Positions 16,282 to 26,336 of a DNA stretch of 64,000 nucleotides are shown here, piece by piece. Under the pieces are notes generated by a model, which searched no databases, was not told the DNA's origin, and saw only the letters and a list, made by a program, of their open reading frames with translations. Source of the DNA: Bremerella sp. P1 (GTDB lineage: Bacteria; Planctomycetota; Planctomycetia; Pirellulales; Pirellulaceae). The translations under genes were made by a program, and so were the position numbers. Location: positions 2,604,001 through 2,668,000 of the forward strand of contig NZ_CP118164.1 in assembly GCF_028748185.1 (NCBI RefSeq), read 5' to 3'. The first letter of the stretch is position 1. Every line of letters starts with the position of its first letter.

Positions 16282-17334
16282 ATGAAAACGAAACTGGAAC
16301 GTTCAACTCGTTCTGCATTTACCTTGGTCGAATTGCTTGTGGTGATCGCCATTATTGGCGTGCTCATCGCACTGCTACTGCCTGCCGTGCAACAGGCTCG
16401 CGAAGCTGCACGTCGCATGCAGTGCAGCAATAACCTGAAACAGCTTGGCTTGGCCCTGCACAACTATCACGACACCAACGGCGCTTTTCCGATGGTCTCG
16501 TACGTCGACAACACGAACCGGCCTGCAAGCTGGTTGGTGCGGATCTGGCCGTTCATCGAGCAATCGGCCGCCTACGACCAGTGCACGTTCCAAAGCGACT
16601 GGACGGGGATTGGCTTCGATCGTAACTGGCGCGTCACGACGACTCTGTATGTCGATTCGCTGAACTGCCCTTCCAACCCGATGGACCGCTTCCTGACGCA
16701 GACTTCCAGCATTGCGACCCAGAATGATGGTGCACCAGCGGAAGTTCAGTACCAACGTGCCGACTACGTTGGCGTGGGTGGCGGTTACAACATGTCTGGT
16801 GCGACCCCATCGCATTGGTACGGCTACCACGGGATGAACGACTACAACGGTATCTTTGTGGCGATCGACAGCCGCAACCCGACCACGACCTCGTTCCGCG
16901 ACATCACCGACGGTACGAGCAACACGTTGGCCGTGGGCGAGCAGTCGAACTTCATCCGTTCGCTCAATACATCGACCGGCGAAGTCACCTTCCATGATTC
17001 TCGCGAGTACGGACACCGTGGCGGTGCCTGGAGCGGTGGCGGCGGTCACAATGGAAACGGTTCGTGGTACGGCAACTGGGAAGGACATTCGTCCATCCGG
17101 GTTGGTATCAACTACTCACACACCAGCGGATACAACAACCCACTGGGAACCGGTAACGATCCCAACAAGGGAGGCCGCTCGGGCCACCATACGATCTTCA
17201 CGTCCGCCCACCCCGGCGGTGCCCTGTTTGTTTTGGGCGATGGATCGACGCGATTTGTCAGCGAGAACATCACGTTGGAAACGCTGCGTAACCTGGCCAA
17301 CCGTGCCGACGGCAACGTCCTCGGCGAGTTCTAA
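16282..17334 (+). CDS. DUF1559 protein, pair 4
   Basis: 350 residues with prepilin-like signal (TRSA then [16 protein letters not shown]), [20 protein letters not shown] block and H-X9-DG tail ([13 protein letters not shown]). Closest to pair 1 across the whole protein ([38 protein letters not shown]), showing duplication of the locus. Asn/Gly/Ser-rich middle region. Partner lipoprotein follows after 43 bp. Confidence 0.93.
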   Translation: MKTKLERSTRSAFTLVELLVVIAIIGVLIALLLPAVQQAREAARRMQCSNNLKQLGLALHNYHDTNGAFPMVSYVDNTNRPASWLVRIWPFIEQSAAYDQCTFQSDWTGIGFDRNWRVTTTLYVDSLNCPSNPMDRFLTQTSSIATQNDGAPAEVQYQRADYVGVGGGYNMSGATPSHWYGYHGMNDYNGIFVAIDSRNPTTTSFRDITDGTSNTLAVGEQSNFIRSLNTSTGEVTFHDSREYGHRGGAWSGGGGHNGNGSWYGNWEGHSSIRVGINYSHTSGYNNPLGTGNDPNKGGRSGHHTIFTSAHPGGALFVLGDGSTRFVSENITLETLRNLANRADGNVLGEF

Positions 17335-17377
17335 GCCCGGTTGGATCTAACTCGTAGCTTTATTCAAGGTGAATGTG

Positions 17378-17785
17378 ATGAATCGATTCCTATTATCCAC
17401 TTGCGTGGTTTTGGCATTGTCAGCGACAGGCTGCTTTTCTGGCTCGGGCCAAGAGCTGCATGCCGTTGATGGCACGATCACCAAAGACGGCGTCCCCTTT
17501 GTCGATGCGAACCTCGAGTTCGAGCCGCAAACCGCGGGCGCTCCGTCGTATGGCAAGTCGGACGAGCAAGGCAACTTCAAGCTGTACTACTCGACCGGCA
17601 AGCCTGGTGCTGCCCCAGGGCAACATACGGTGAAAGTCCTCGGCGGCCGCAAGGCGACCGACGCCAAACCAAGCGAGCCAACCTCGAAAGAAGCCCCAGC
17701 TCCTCAACTTAAGGAGTACCGGGGCAAAGAGATCGTCGTGACCATCGACCCCGATGGCGAAAACCACGTCGAGATCGAACTGTAA
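17378..17785 (+). CDS. Lipoprotein partner, pair 4
   Basis: 135 residues; lipobox SATGC, then a carboxypeptidase-regulatory-like body sharing GTITKDGVPFVDANLEF and SYGKSDEQGNFKLYYSTGKPG with the pair-1 lipoprotein. Start at ATG 17378 is supported by AAGGTGA upstream; an in-frame GTG at 17369 is less likely. Pairs 1 and 4 thus duplicated as two-gene units. Confidence 0.85.
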   Translation: MNRFLLSTCVVLALSATGCFSGSGQELHAVDGTITKDGVPFVDANLEFEPQTAGAPSYGKSDEQGNFKLYYSTGKPGAAPGQHTVKVLGGRKATDAKPSEPTSKEAPAPQLKEYRGKEIVVTIDPDGENHVEIEL

Positions 17786-17799
17786 AGTCCACCGCTTTT

Positions 17800-17862
17800 T
17801 GGAACAGAGAAGGTGGTACTTAAAAGGGCTCTCGCGGTTGCTTCTCCGCGAGGGCCCTTTTT
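17800..17862 (+). terminator. TGGAACAGAG element plus intrinsic terminator, copy 3
   Basis: TGGAACAGAG (17800-17809), a 16-bp gap, then GGGCTCTCGCGG/CCGCGAGGGCCC stem and TTTTT. The stem again carries CTCGCG, as in copies 1 and 2. Confidence 0.8.
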
Positions 17863-17912
17863 CTTTTCATTAGCACGCACGGGATGAACCGTGCTCACAA
17901 TCGCACTGATTG

Positions 17913-19412
17913 CTACTTCAGTCCGCTGGCATTGATCTTGTCGGCGTTATACTCTTTGCCAGACCAATCACCGTAGGGGCGATTCCCCTTGATGCGCTCG
18001 CCCGTCTTGCTGTCGATGTAGCCGGTCTCGCGGTCGTAGAAGTCGGTGGTGTAGTTTTCCGGGACGCTGTCGCCCGTTTCCTTTTGCCACTTGTCCATGA
18101 CCTGCCGCATTTCAACCAGGTGCTTGGCATACTCCTGGCTGCCTACCAGGTTGTTCACTTGCAGTGGGTCTTTGCTGGTGTCATACAGTTCTTCCGTAGG
18201 ACGAGGTGCCAACAGCACGTCGGCCTGGGCGTCGGTCAGTTTATCTTTCGCGTCGACGATATCTTTGTGCGAAGGAGAACTGACCGAGTCAGCCGGACCA
18301 AGCCAGGCCTTCTCAGGCCGAGCATTGCGGATGTAGAGGATCCCCTGACCTTTGCGGACCGCGCGGCCATGGGCTTCGTAGTCGTGCCAGTTGTGCTCGC
18401 TGAAAGCGTAGCCGCGTTCCGACAGGTTTTGCGTGTTTTCCAGCAGCTGAGCGAAGCTGACCCCTTGGGCCTGCTCAGGCACTTTCACGCCAGCCAGACT
18501 CAGGAATGTTGGACAGATGTCGATCACGCTAACCAGCTTGTTGTTGGTCGCGCCGGCGTCCTCAATCCCCTTGGGCCAGCTGACGACGAACGGGGTCTTC
18601 ATGCCGCTATCGTGCACACGCGTTTTGCCACGTGGGAAAGGACGACCGTTGTCGGCCATCACGATGATTAGCGTGTTGTCGAACGCGTCTTGGGCTTTCA
18701 ATTCTTCGCAGACCTGACCGATGTAATAGTCGAAACGAGTGATCTCGTTGTGGTAGGAAGCCAGGTCGTCGCGTGTGGCGGGCTCGTTCCGCATGTAGGG
18801 CGAGACCTTTACGTCGTCGGGATTGTGCTTCGGTCCATAGTTGTCGGCCTGCCACTGGCGGTCGGCATCCCAGCCACGGTGGGCATCGGTCGCTGCGAAC
18901 CAGAAAAAGAACGGCTTGTCCTTGGGACGCTTCTGAACGACATCAACCCAATGCCCTTCCCCGCCAGAGTTGCCAGGAACGTTCGTCCCCCGCTTGTCAT
19001 CCCAAACGGCCTTCTCGTCGGCGTTGTCTTGCGGCATGTGGTCCTTGCCTGCCAAAGCCGTGTAGTAACCAGCTTCTTTGAGCAACTTGGGGAACTTGAC
19101 CAGGTGCGCCGGCAATGGACGATGCAGTTCGCTGGCTGCCCCGTTGTTGTGCGGGTACCGACCGGTGATGATGCTGCACCGGCTGGGGCTACAGCTGCTG
19201 GCGGTGAGATACGCGTTGGTAAACTTCATCCCGCTGGCCGCCAAGGCATCGATGTTCGGCGTACGAGCCGTTTCGCTGCCGTAACAACCGAAGTCGTTCC
19301 AGCTGACGTCGTCGGCAATGAAGATGATGAAGTTCGGGCGATCGTCGGCCAAGGCAGGCAATGCGATAGCGCACAGCAGCAAGGCCGAAAGGAAGAAAGA
19401 GATGCGAGGCAT
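17913..19412 (-). CDS. Secreted sulfatase
   Basis: 499-residue formylglycine sulfatase with a signal peptide (FFLSALLLCAIALPALA), metal-binding IADDVSWNDFG block (residues 32-42), and the catalytic C74-S-P-S-R78 motif. The GRYPHNNGA, LAGKDHM and EHNWHDYEAHGRAV blocks resemble the N-sulfoglucosamine sulfohydrolase (heparan sulfatase) branch, an inference from memory of that family; the substrate is unproven. Preceded by a promoter match shared with two other sulfatases. Divergent from a small membrane protein gene. Confidence 0.93.
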   Translation of the reverse strand: MPRISFFLSALLLCAIALPALADDRPNFIIFIADDVSWNDFGCYGSETARTPNIDALAASGMKFTNAYLTASSCSPSRCSIITGRYPHNNGAASELHRPLPAHLVKFPKLLKEAGYYTALAGKDHMPQDNADEKAVWDDKRGTNVPGNSGGEGHWVDVVQKRPKDKPFFFWFAATDAHRGWDADRQWQADNYGPKHNPDDVKVSPYMRNEPATRDDLASYHNEITRFDYYIGQVCEELKAQDAFDNTLIIVMADNGRPFPRGKTRVHDSGMKTPFVVSWPKGIEDAGATNNKLVSVIDICPTFLSLAGVKVPEQAQGVSFAQLLENTQNLSERGYAFSEHNWHDYEAHGRAVRKGQGILYIRNARPEKAWLGPADSVSSPSHKDIVDAKDKLTDAQADVLLAPRPTEELYDTSKDPLQVNNLVGSQEYAKHLVEMRQVMDKWQKETGDSVPENYTTDFYDRETGYIDSKTGERIKGNRPYGDWSGKEYNADKINASGLK

Positions 19413-19465
19413 GAGATTTTCCGCGCTTGAGTGGAGGACTGAGGTGGGTTATGAGCTTTAGGATC

Positions 19466-19494
19466 AGTATCCTTGATGGCGTCGGAAGGGTCAA
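19466..19494 (-). promoter_or_regulatory. Sulfatase promoter (TTGACC-N17-GATACT)
   Basis: Minus-strand TTGACC (19494-19489) and GATACT (19471-19466), 17-bp spacer, within AGATTTGACC. Predicted leader of about 45 bp to the ATG at 19412. Confidence 0.65.
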
Positions 19495-19528
19495 ATCTGG
19501 GCGATTAAACCGCTCCTTTTCATGAAAC

Positions 19529-19933
19529 ATGGACGGACTATTGAGCGTCTACTTTTTAACCGTACTCCTGGCGTTCTTTCTGGGCATTTTGATTGGCCTT
19601 TTGAGCATTGGCCTAGCTATTTTGCGGCAGCCGGAAGCCAATCTGTATGGCTGGGCATGCGTGGTGGCTGGCTTTTATGTGCTGAGCTGGCTGATCACCG
19701 CCGCGTTGATCGGCAAGGGCTTTATACCCACCCCCAGTTTCTACGCGGTCTCGCTGATGCCAGCCTATCTAGGTGGAATCGCGATCCTGCTTAGCTATGC
19801 CTATCGCAATAGCCCGCCGCCAGAGAAAGGAACGTTCTCGCTGGCGTTCTTGTTCTATTTGTTCCTGGTCGTGGGAGTCTTAATCACGCTTTGCCAGATT
19901 TTGAATGCGATCGATCTTGATGCCGGCACGTGA
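19529..19933 (+). CDS. Small integral membrane protein
   Basis: 134 residues, not recognised. Four hydrophobic segments: residues about 4-28, 42-62, 70-92 and 104-124, with a short polar loop (YRNSPPPEKG) before the last. No enzymatic motif. It is divergent from the sulfatase at 19412 and convergent with the leucine-rich-repeat gene at 19980. Codon use looks normal for the window. Likely real because of length, membrane pattern and lack of a competing frame. Confidence 0.65.
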   Translation: MDGLLSVYFLTVLLAFFLGILIGLLSIGLAILRQPEANLYGWACVVAGFYVLSWLITAALIGKGFIPTPSFYAVSLMPAYLGGIAILLSYAYRNSPPPEKGTFSLAFLFYLFLVVGVLITLCQILNAIDLDAGT

Positions 19934-19979
19934 TCGCTGGCAATCTTCGACTGCATGCGATTCCAGCAATCGAGGCAGA

Positions 19980-21014
19980 TCAGTAGGTAATCCGCAGATT
20001 CATCTTCTTCGACCACAGTTCATCCGCCCCTGCTTTGGTGACTCCCGTTCTTTGAACCATCAGGATGGTTAGCTCCGGCAAATCAAGGACCGCTGGAAGA
20101 CCTGCGTCGGTCACCTTCGTATCGTCGAGCTGCAGGTTGTCGAGCGTCTTGATCTTGCAAAGCGTCTTCAGGCCTTCGTCGGTGATGTTATTGTTGTCGA
20201 GGTAAAGGTATCTGAGCTTTGGAAGTTCAAGTAAAGCATCGAGTCCCTTATCCGTAATCTTGGTGCTCTCCGCTGAGATGAGATCGATTTCTTTCAGACC
20301 GGTGAGCGCTTGCAGCCCCTTGTCTCCCACGTTCGTATTGTTCACGCTGAGCGAGCTCAGCTTTTCTAACCCTTTCAAGGCCTCGATCGCGGGGTCACTG
20401 ATGTTGTTGTCGCTCAACGTCAACAACTGGAGGTCCTTAAGCCCCTCGAGATTCGTCGCACCTCGGTTGGTCAGCTTCGTCTCGGCCAGCGTCAGACTCC
20501 AGACTTTCTTCAGGGATCCGATTTGTTTCATGCCTGCATCGTCGAAGGACAATAGCTGGACGTGCAGCCGTTCCACGTTCGGAAACTTGCCGAGCGTTCT
20601 TCCTTGGATCGGACACTCGTAGAAGTACAGACTCATCAAGTCTTTCAGCGAGGCAAGCGGCACAAGATCTTTGTCCGTAACAGCGACCTCGGTGAAACTA
20701 ATCTCGCGAATCGATTTGGCCTCGGCGAGAGCTTTCAAATCTCTTCCGGATAACGCGACCTCTTCAAACGATACTTCTTTAAGTCCCGAAAGGTGTTTGA
20801 GCCCGGAAAGATCATTCGGGGCGAAACGCATCTCTCGAAAGGAGACCGACTCGACTTGTTCTGTCAGGAAATTCTTGCTGACGAATACACCCATCTTCTC
20901 GAGCGCAGCAACCGCTTCATCGCTGTTCTTTGCTTTGCCCAAATCTTGTGAAAAACCCGATGTGGCCGCCAGGCAAACCACCATAATACTGAGTAGTGAG
21001 AAACGAAATCGCAT
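19980..21014 (-). CDS. Exported leucine-rich-repeat protein
   Basis: 344 residues with a signal peptide (FSLLSIMVVCLAATSGFS). From about residue 70 it consists of repeats of roughly 22-24 residues of the type L-x-x-L-x-L-x-x-(N/T)-x-(I/V)-(T/S)-D-x-(G/A)-L (for example LYLDNNNITDEGLKTL and LSVNNTNVGDKGLQAL), the cysteine-free LRR form common in planctomycetes. Such solenoids usually bind proteins. It starts 33 bp after the stop of a sulfatase gene on the same strand, so it may be the last gene of the two-sulfatase operon. Confidence 0.85.
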   Translation of the reverse strand: MRFRFSLLSIMVVCLAATSGFSQDLGKAKNSDEAVAALEKMGVFVSKNFLTEQVESVSFREMRFAPNDLSGLKHLSGLKEVSFEEVALSGRDLKALAEAKSIREISFTEVAVTDKDLVPLASLKDLMSLYFYECPIQGRTLGKFPNVERLHVQLLSFDDAGMKQIGSLKKVWSLTLAETKLTNRGATNLEGLKDLQLLTLSDNNISDPAIEALKGLEKLSSLSVNNTNVGDKGLQALTGLKEIDLISAESTKITDKGLDALLELPKLRYLYLDNNNITDEGLKTLCKIKTLDNLQLDDTKVTDAGLPAVLDLPELTILMVQRTGVTKAGADELWSKKMNLRITY

Positions 21015-21047
21015 CTTCTGTTCCTAAAAGTACGTACCTCATTGTTT

Positions 21048-22385
21048 CTACTGCCACGGCACGCTACCGGCCGCTTGAATCTGCTTCTGCATGGCTTGTT
21101 GCAGTTCGCGGAACTTCTGACGGTTGCTTTTGGCCAGGTCGTTTTGTTCCTGCGGATCTTCGTTCAGGTTGTAGAGCTCCAGCGGCAGATAGGGGTCGTT
21201 CTGCATCAGCTTCCAGCCGTCGCGGATGATGGCCTGGTATGCTTTGCCGCCGTAGCGCTGGCCTCCTTCGCGGCGGACGAAGTAGAGATCGCGCGACTTC
21301 TTGGGCATCGGTTTCCCATCGAATAGTGGCACGAGGCTCACCGCATTCAGGTCTGCGGCCGGAGTACCGCCAGCCAGTTCGACGAACGTGGGAAACACAT
21401 CAAAGTTCATCCCTTGGTAGTCGCTGGTGCTGCCAGGCTGAATGTGGCCAGGCCAACGCACGAAGAACGGAACCTTCAGGCCGCCGTCGTAGTGGCTTTG
21501 CTTGCCGTCTCGCCACGGGTCGTTGTTCTGAGCATGGGGCAGGCTGCCGCCGTTGTCGCTACCGAAGTACACGACCGTATTCTCGGCCAGGCCGAACGTA
21601 TCCAAAGCCTTCAGCACCTTGGCGACCGCATCGTCCAAGTGCTGAACGAACGCGACGTTCTTGGCCCGTTTGTCATCGAGCTCTGGCTTCGCCTTCTTCA
21701 CCGCGTCGAGGTATTCCTTCGGCGGTTCGATTGGGAAGTGAGGTGCGTTGAAAGCCAGGTACAGGAAGAACGGCTCTTCCTTCTTGGCTCCGCGGGTACA
21801 GATGTATTGATGCGCCCACTGAGCGAACAAATCGGTCGCGTGCCCCTCAGGATCAATTTCACGATCGTTGTACCGCATGTAGTTGTTCCCTTCGCGGCGA
21901 TGGGTGATGTAGCTATCCATCATGTCGCCCAGGAACCCATGGAAGTGATCGAAGCCGCGCTCGTTGGGTGTGTTGGGAGACTCCAACCCCAGGTGCCACT
22001 TGCCGATGCACGCGGTGGCGTAGCCTTGCTTCTTCAGTTCGTCGGCCAGCGTTGGCACGCCTTGCTTCAGAAAGCCCCACGAGTTGTCCGGCTTGGTACG
22101 AATCACCCCAGGCACACCAACCAGGTCTGGGTACCGACCCGTGAGCAGCGCCGCACGGGAAGGAGAGCACACCGTACAGTTGGCCCGCATCTGCGTGAAG
22201 GTCATCCCTTCGGCGGCCAGCTTGTCGATGTTGGGCGTGGCCACGTCCGAGTCGTGATAGGTCGAAACGTCCCCGTAGCCGAGGTCATCGGTATAGATGA
22301 TCAGAAAGTTCGGCCGCTTCGGTTCGGCAGCGAAGATCGATGCTGTGACAGTTAGTAAGGCGAAAATCGAGAGAAGGGATTTCAT
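21048..22385 (-). CDS. Secreted sulfatase, second gene of a sulfatase operon
   Basis: 445 residues. Signal peptide MKSLLSIFALLTVTASIFA, IYTDDLGYGDV metal block, catalytic C73-S-P-S-R77, then IGKWHLG and SDNGGSLPHAQ blocks of arylsulfatases. The open frame extends upstream to 22604 but overlaps the preceding sulfatase and has a highly basic, implausible N-terminus; ATG 22385 immediately before the signal peptide is the supported start. Lies 44 bp after the neighbouring sulfatase. Confidence 0.93.
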   Translation of the reverse strand: MKSLLSIFALLTVTASIFAAEPKRPNFLIIYTDDLGYGDVSTYHDSDVATPNIDKLAAEGMTFTQMRANCTVCSPSRAALLTGRYPDLVGVPGVIRTKPDNSWGFLKQGVPTLADELKKQGYATACIGKWHLGLESPNTPNERGFDHFHGFLGDMMDSYITHRREGNNYMRYNDREIDPEGHATDLFAQWAHQYICTRGAKKEEPFFLYLAFNAPHFPIEPPKEYLDAVKKAKPELDDKRAKNVAFVQHLDDAVAKVLKALDTFGLAENTVVYFGSDNGGSLPHAQNNDPWRDGKQSHYDGGLKVPFFVRWPGHIQPGSTSDYQGMNFDVFPTFVELAGGTPAADLNAVSLVPLFDGKPMPKKSRDLYFVRREGGQRYGGKAYQAIIRDGWKLMQNDPYLPLELYNLNEDPQEQNDLAKSNRQKFRELQQAMQKQIQAAGSVPWQ

Positions 22386-22429
22386 GGGTGGGGCCGTGTG
22401 GAAAAGAGAATAGGGAGTGGATACTGTCC

Positions 22430-23773
<1,344 letters not shown>

Positions 23774-23819
23774 GGAACGTGGAACCTAGGGGGAAACGGA
23801 AGGATATCGATGGCCTTTT

Positions 23820-23848
23820 AGTATCCTCCACTGGAAATGGCCGGTCAA
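23820..23848 (-). promoter_or_regulatory. Promoter of the two-sulfatase operon (TTGACC-N17-GATACT)
   Basis: Minus-strand TTGACC (23848-23843) and GATACT (23825-23820) with 17-bp spacer, within AGATTTGACC; GTGGAGGATACT matches the 19.46-kb copy beyond the hexamer (AAGGATACT). Confidence 0.65.
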
Positions 23849-24002
23849 ATCTCCCCCGTTTGGAGCCCCCAATGGGAATGAATTAGTAGAAGCGGTGATC
23901 TCTTACTAAAATATCGAACTGCCTGCCTGTTGTCTCCGATTGACCTGGGATCCGCTGCTGATGTGTGGCGAGACCAGGCCCTCTTCCTCCGGATTATTGA
24001 GC

Positions 24003-26306
24003 ATGCGAATTCAAGCTGGTTCGTCGATTCGATTGCTGCTCGGGATTGCCGTGTCGTGCATGCTGCCACTAGGTGGACAAGCCATTGCCGCGGACGACGC
24101 CCCAGAAGAACGTTGCCCAGGCCTGGCGTCCAGCCAAGCTGCTATCGACCGATTCTCACGCGATGTCTGGGCTAAAGTTGGCGGGCTGGAATGTATCAAG
24201 TGCCACAAGTCGGGTGGCGACGCGGAAGATAGCCGCTTCATTCTGCACGACCCGACACTTGCTCGAGGCGATCAGCGACTCGATTTGATGTGTCGCAATT
24301 ACGTTGCGTTTCGTCAGATGGCTGGCTTGAAGGCCGACGGCAAACCACTGTTGCTGGCAAAAGTGACAGGCGAGATCGACCATGGCGGAGGGGAAGTCTT
24401 CGCGAAGGATTCGACCGGTTTCCGCCTTCTGGAAGAGTTCATCCACCGAATGAATTCGTCGCCCGGCAAGCCATCCGACGCGGTCACCGAGACACCCTTC
24501 TTTGATGGCGTAGTAATGTGTGACGACCGGCAACTGCTCCGACGAGCGACGCTGTCTCTGGCCGGACGACTACCAACTGACGCCGAACTCGCCGCCGTCA
24601 CCGAACAGGGACTCTCCGCGATACCAGAAATCCTGGACAAGGTCATGACCGAAGAAGCTTTCTTCGAGCGGATTCGAGAAGGCTTCAACGACGTCTTTCT
24701 CACGCTCGGTGTCGATGGGAACCCTGATTCTACAGTCCTGTCCTACGAACACTTTGAGAAGTCGCGAGGCTGGTATCAGAAGTTTGACCTGAGCCATATC
24801 GAAGATGAAAAAGAACGACGACAGGCCGGGTACAAGCTCGCCAATCAGTACCGAGCCGCGCTGTTGGACGAACCGATGCGGCTGGTCGAATACATCGTGC
24901 GGAACGATCTTCCTTTCAGCGAGATTGTCACGGCCGATTACATCATGGTGTCCCCCTATACTGCCAGGGGCTATGGCATCTTTGATCGCATGAAAGATCA
25001 GTTCCACGATCCAGAAAATCCCTTTGAGTACGTCCCCGTCAAACTCGAAGCCCTCAAAGGACGCAACAAGAAAGAGGATCAGGACTCCGCAACTGGTTTC
25101 TATCCCCATGCGGGAGTGTTAAGCACGTTTCAGTACTTAAGCCGCTATCCAACCACCGAGACGAATCGAAACCGTTTGCGGGCGCGGATGTACTATCAGC
25201 ACTTTCTGGGTGTTGATGTGCTGGAACTCGCGGCACGCGTCTCGGATGCCGCTTCGGTCTCGGCGAAGTTTGAGGTTCCCACGATGGAGGCCTCCGAATG
25301 CGTGATCTGCCATAAGACGCTCGATCCGGTTGCCGGGCTGTTTCAAGACTATTGGCGATTTGATCGCAACTTCGCCATTTACGGGAAACGCCACGAGGGC
25401 TGGTTTACCGACATGTTCTCTGCTGGCTTTGAAGGTGAGGATTTGCCGGACGAAGAACGATGGCGGGCACTGCAGTGGCTGGGGGAGCGCACCGTGGAAG
25501 ATCCTCGTTTTGCCACGGCGATGACCGAGCATGCCTATTATCTTCTGACAGGTCGGCGTCCGCTGCTCGCGCCGAAAGACTTAGACGATCCACTATTCGA
25601 ATCGCGATATCGTGCCTATCAAGAACAGCGCCGAGAAATCGAAGACATCGCCGCTCATTTTGTCGAGAGTGGATTCAACTTCAAAATGGTGATTAAGGAT
25701 TGGATCGTCTCCGATTTTTATCGAGCCGATGGACTGGCATCGCCTTTGGAGACAACTTCGCGGCGGACTGAATTGGAAGACATCGGTGTTGTCCGCATGC
25801 TCTCTCCTGAACAGTTGGATCGCAAAGTTGCGGCGGTCTTTGGCAAACCCTGGGGAAGATTGAATGATCAGACCGCGATGTTATACGGTGGGATCGACTC
25901 GAAAGAAGTCACCGAACGAGCGGTCGACCCGAGCGGGGCGATGGGAGCCATTCAACGCATCCTGGCCAACGACGTTGCGTGCAAAAACGTGGCTCTCGAT
26001 TTCAGTCGACCTGCTTCCGAGCGGATACTGTTCGCAGGCATTGAGCCTGATGTTCTGCCACGCGTTTCGACCGAGGATGACACACGAATCCGCAAGACAA
26101 TCGTGCATCTGCATGAGCGGATACTTGGTCGCTACGACAAAGTGACTGCCCCGGAAGTTCAACGAACATTCGATCTCTTCGCCGGCATTGTCGCAGATGC
26201 TCACAAGCAGGGGCGCTTCGAACAGCAAGAGATATGGGTCGACAGGGGCTCCATCAACCGGTGCCTGATCCGCATTACACGGTACGTGCCTGGCGGGCCG
26301 TCGTAA
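24003..26306 (+). CDS. Planctomycete cytochrome-like exported protein with two haem c motifs
   Basis: 767 residues. Signal peptide (RLLLGIAVSCMLPLGGQAIAA), a CxxCH haem-binding motif C64-I-K-C67-H68, a long helical middle with TPFFDG...LPTDAELAAVTE blocks that resemble DUF1549/DUF1592-type proteins, and a second motif C433-V-I-C436-H437 followed by KTLDPVAGLFQDYWRF. Similar two-haem proteins in planctomycetes are encoded beside Tat-exported DUF1501/DUF1552 partners, as here (30 bp to the next gene). The exact reaction is unknown. Start at ATG 24003 precedes the signal peptide; the frame is open to 23940. Confidence 0.82.
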   Translation: MRIQAGSSIRLLLGIAVSCMLPLGGQAIAADDAPEERCPGLASSQAAIDRFSRDVWAKVGGLECIKCHKSGGDAEDSRFILHDPTLARGDQRLDLMCRNYVAFRQMAGLKADGKPLLLAKVTGEIDHGGGEVFAKDSTGFRLLEEFIHRMNSSPGKPSDAVTETPFFDGVVMCDDRQLLRRATLSLAGRLPTDAELAAVTEQGLSAIPEILDKVMTEEAFFERIREGFNDVFLTLGVDGNPDSTVLSYEHFEKSRGWYQKFDLSHIEDEKERRQAGYKLANQYRAALLDEPMRLVEYIVRNDLPFSEIVTADYIMVSPYTARGYGIFDRMKDQFHDPENPFEYVPVKLEALKGRNKKEDQDSATGFYPHAGVLSTFQYLSRYPTTETNRNRLRARMYYQHFLGVDVLELAARVSDAASVSAKFEVPTMEASECVICHKTLDPVAGLFQDYWRFDRNFAIYGKRHEGWFTDMFSAGFEGEDLPDEERWRALQWLGERTVEDPRFATAMTEHAYYLLTGRRPLLAPKDLDDPLFESRYRAYQEQRREIEDIAAHFVESGFNFKMVIKDWIVSDFYRADGLASPLETTSRRTELEDIGVVRMLSPEQLDRKVAAVFGKPWGRLNDQTAMLYGGIDSKEVTERAVDPSGAMGAIQRILANDVACKNVALDFSRPASERILFAGIEPDVLPRVSTEDDTRIRKTIVHLHERILGRYDKVTAPEVQRTFDLFAGIVADAHKQGRFEQQEIWVDRGSINRCLIRITRYVPGGPS

Positions 26307-26336
26307 CCTACCTGCTGCGACAAGAGGAGTTTATTT

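Noticed and set aside
10750-17334. The repeated [14 protein letters not shown] coding segments as a mobile or CRISPR-like repeat
   Set aside because: The similarity is explained by conserved coding of the prepilin signal in paralogous genes.
23937-23965. TTGACC upstream of the cytochrome-like gene as part of the sulfatase promoter family
   Set aside because: No ATACT-like hexamer at 17 bp downstream.
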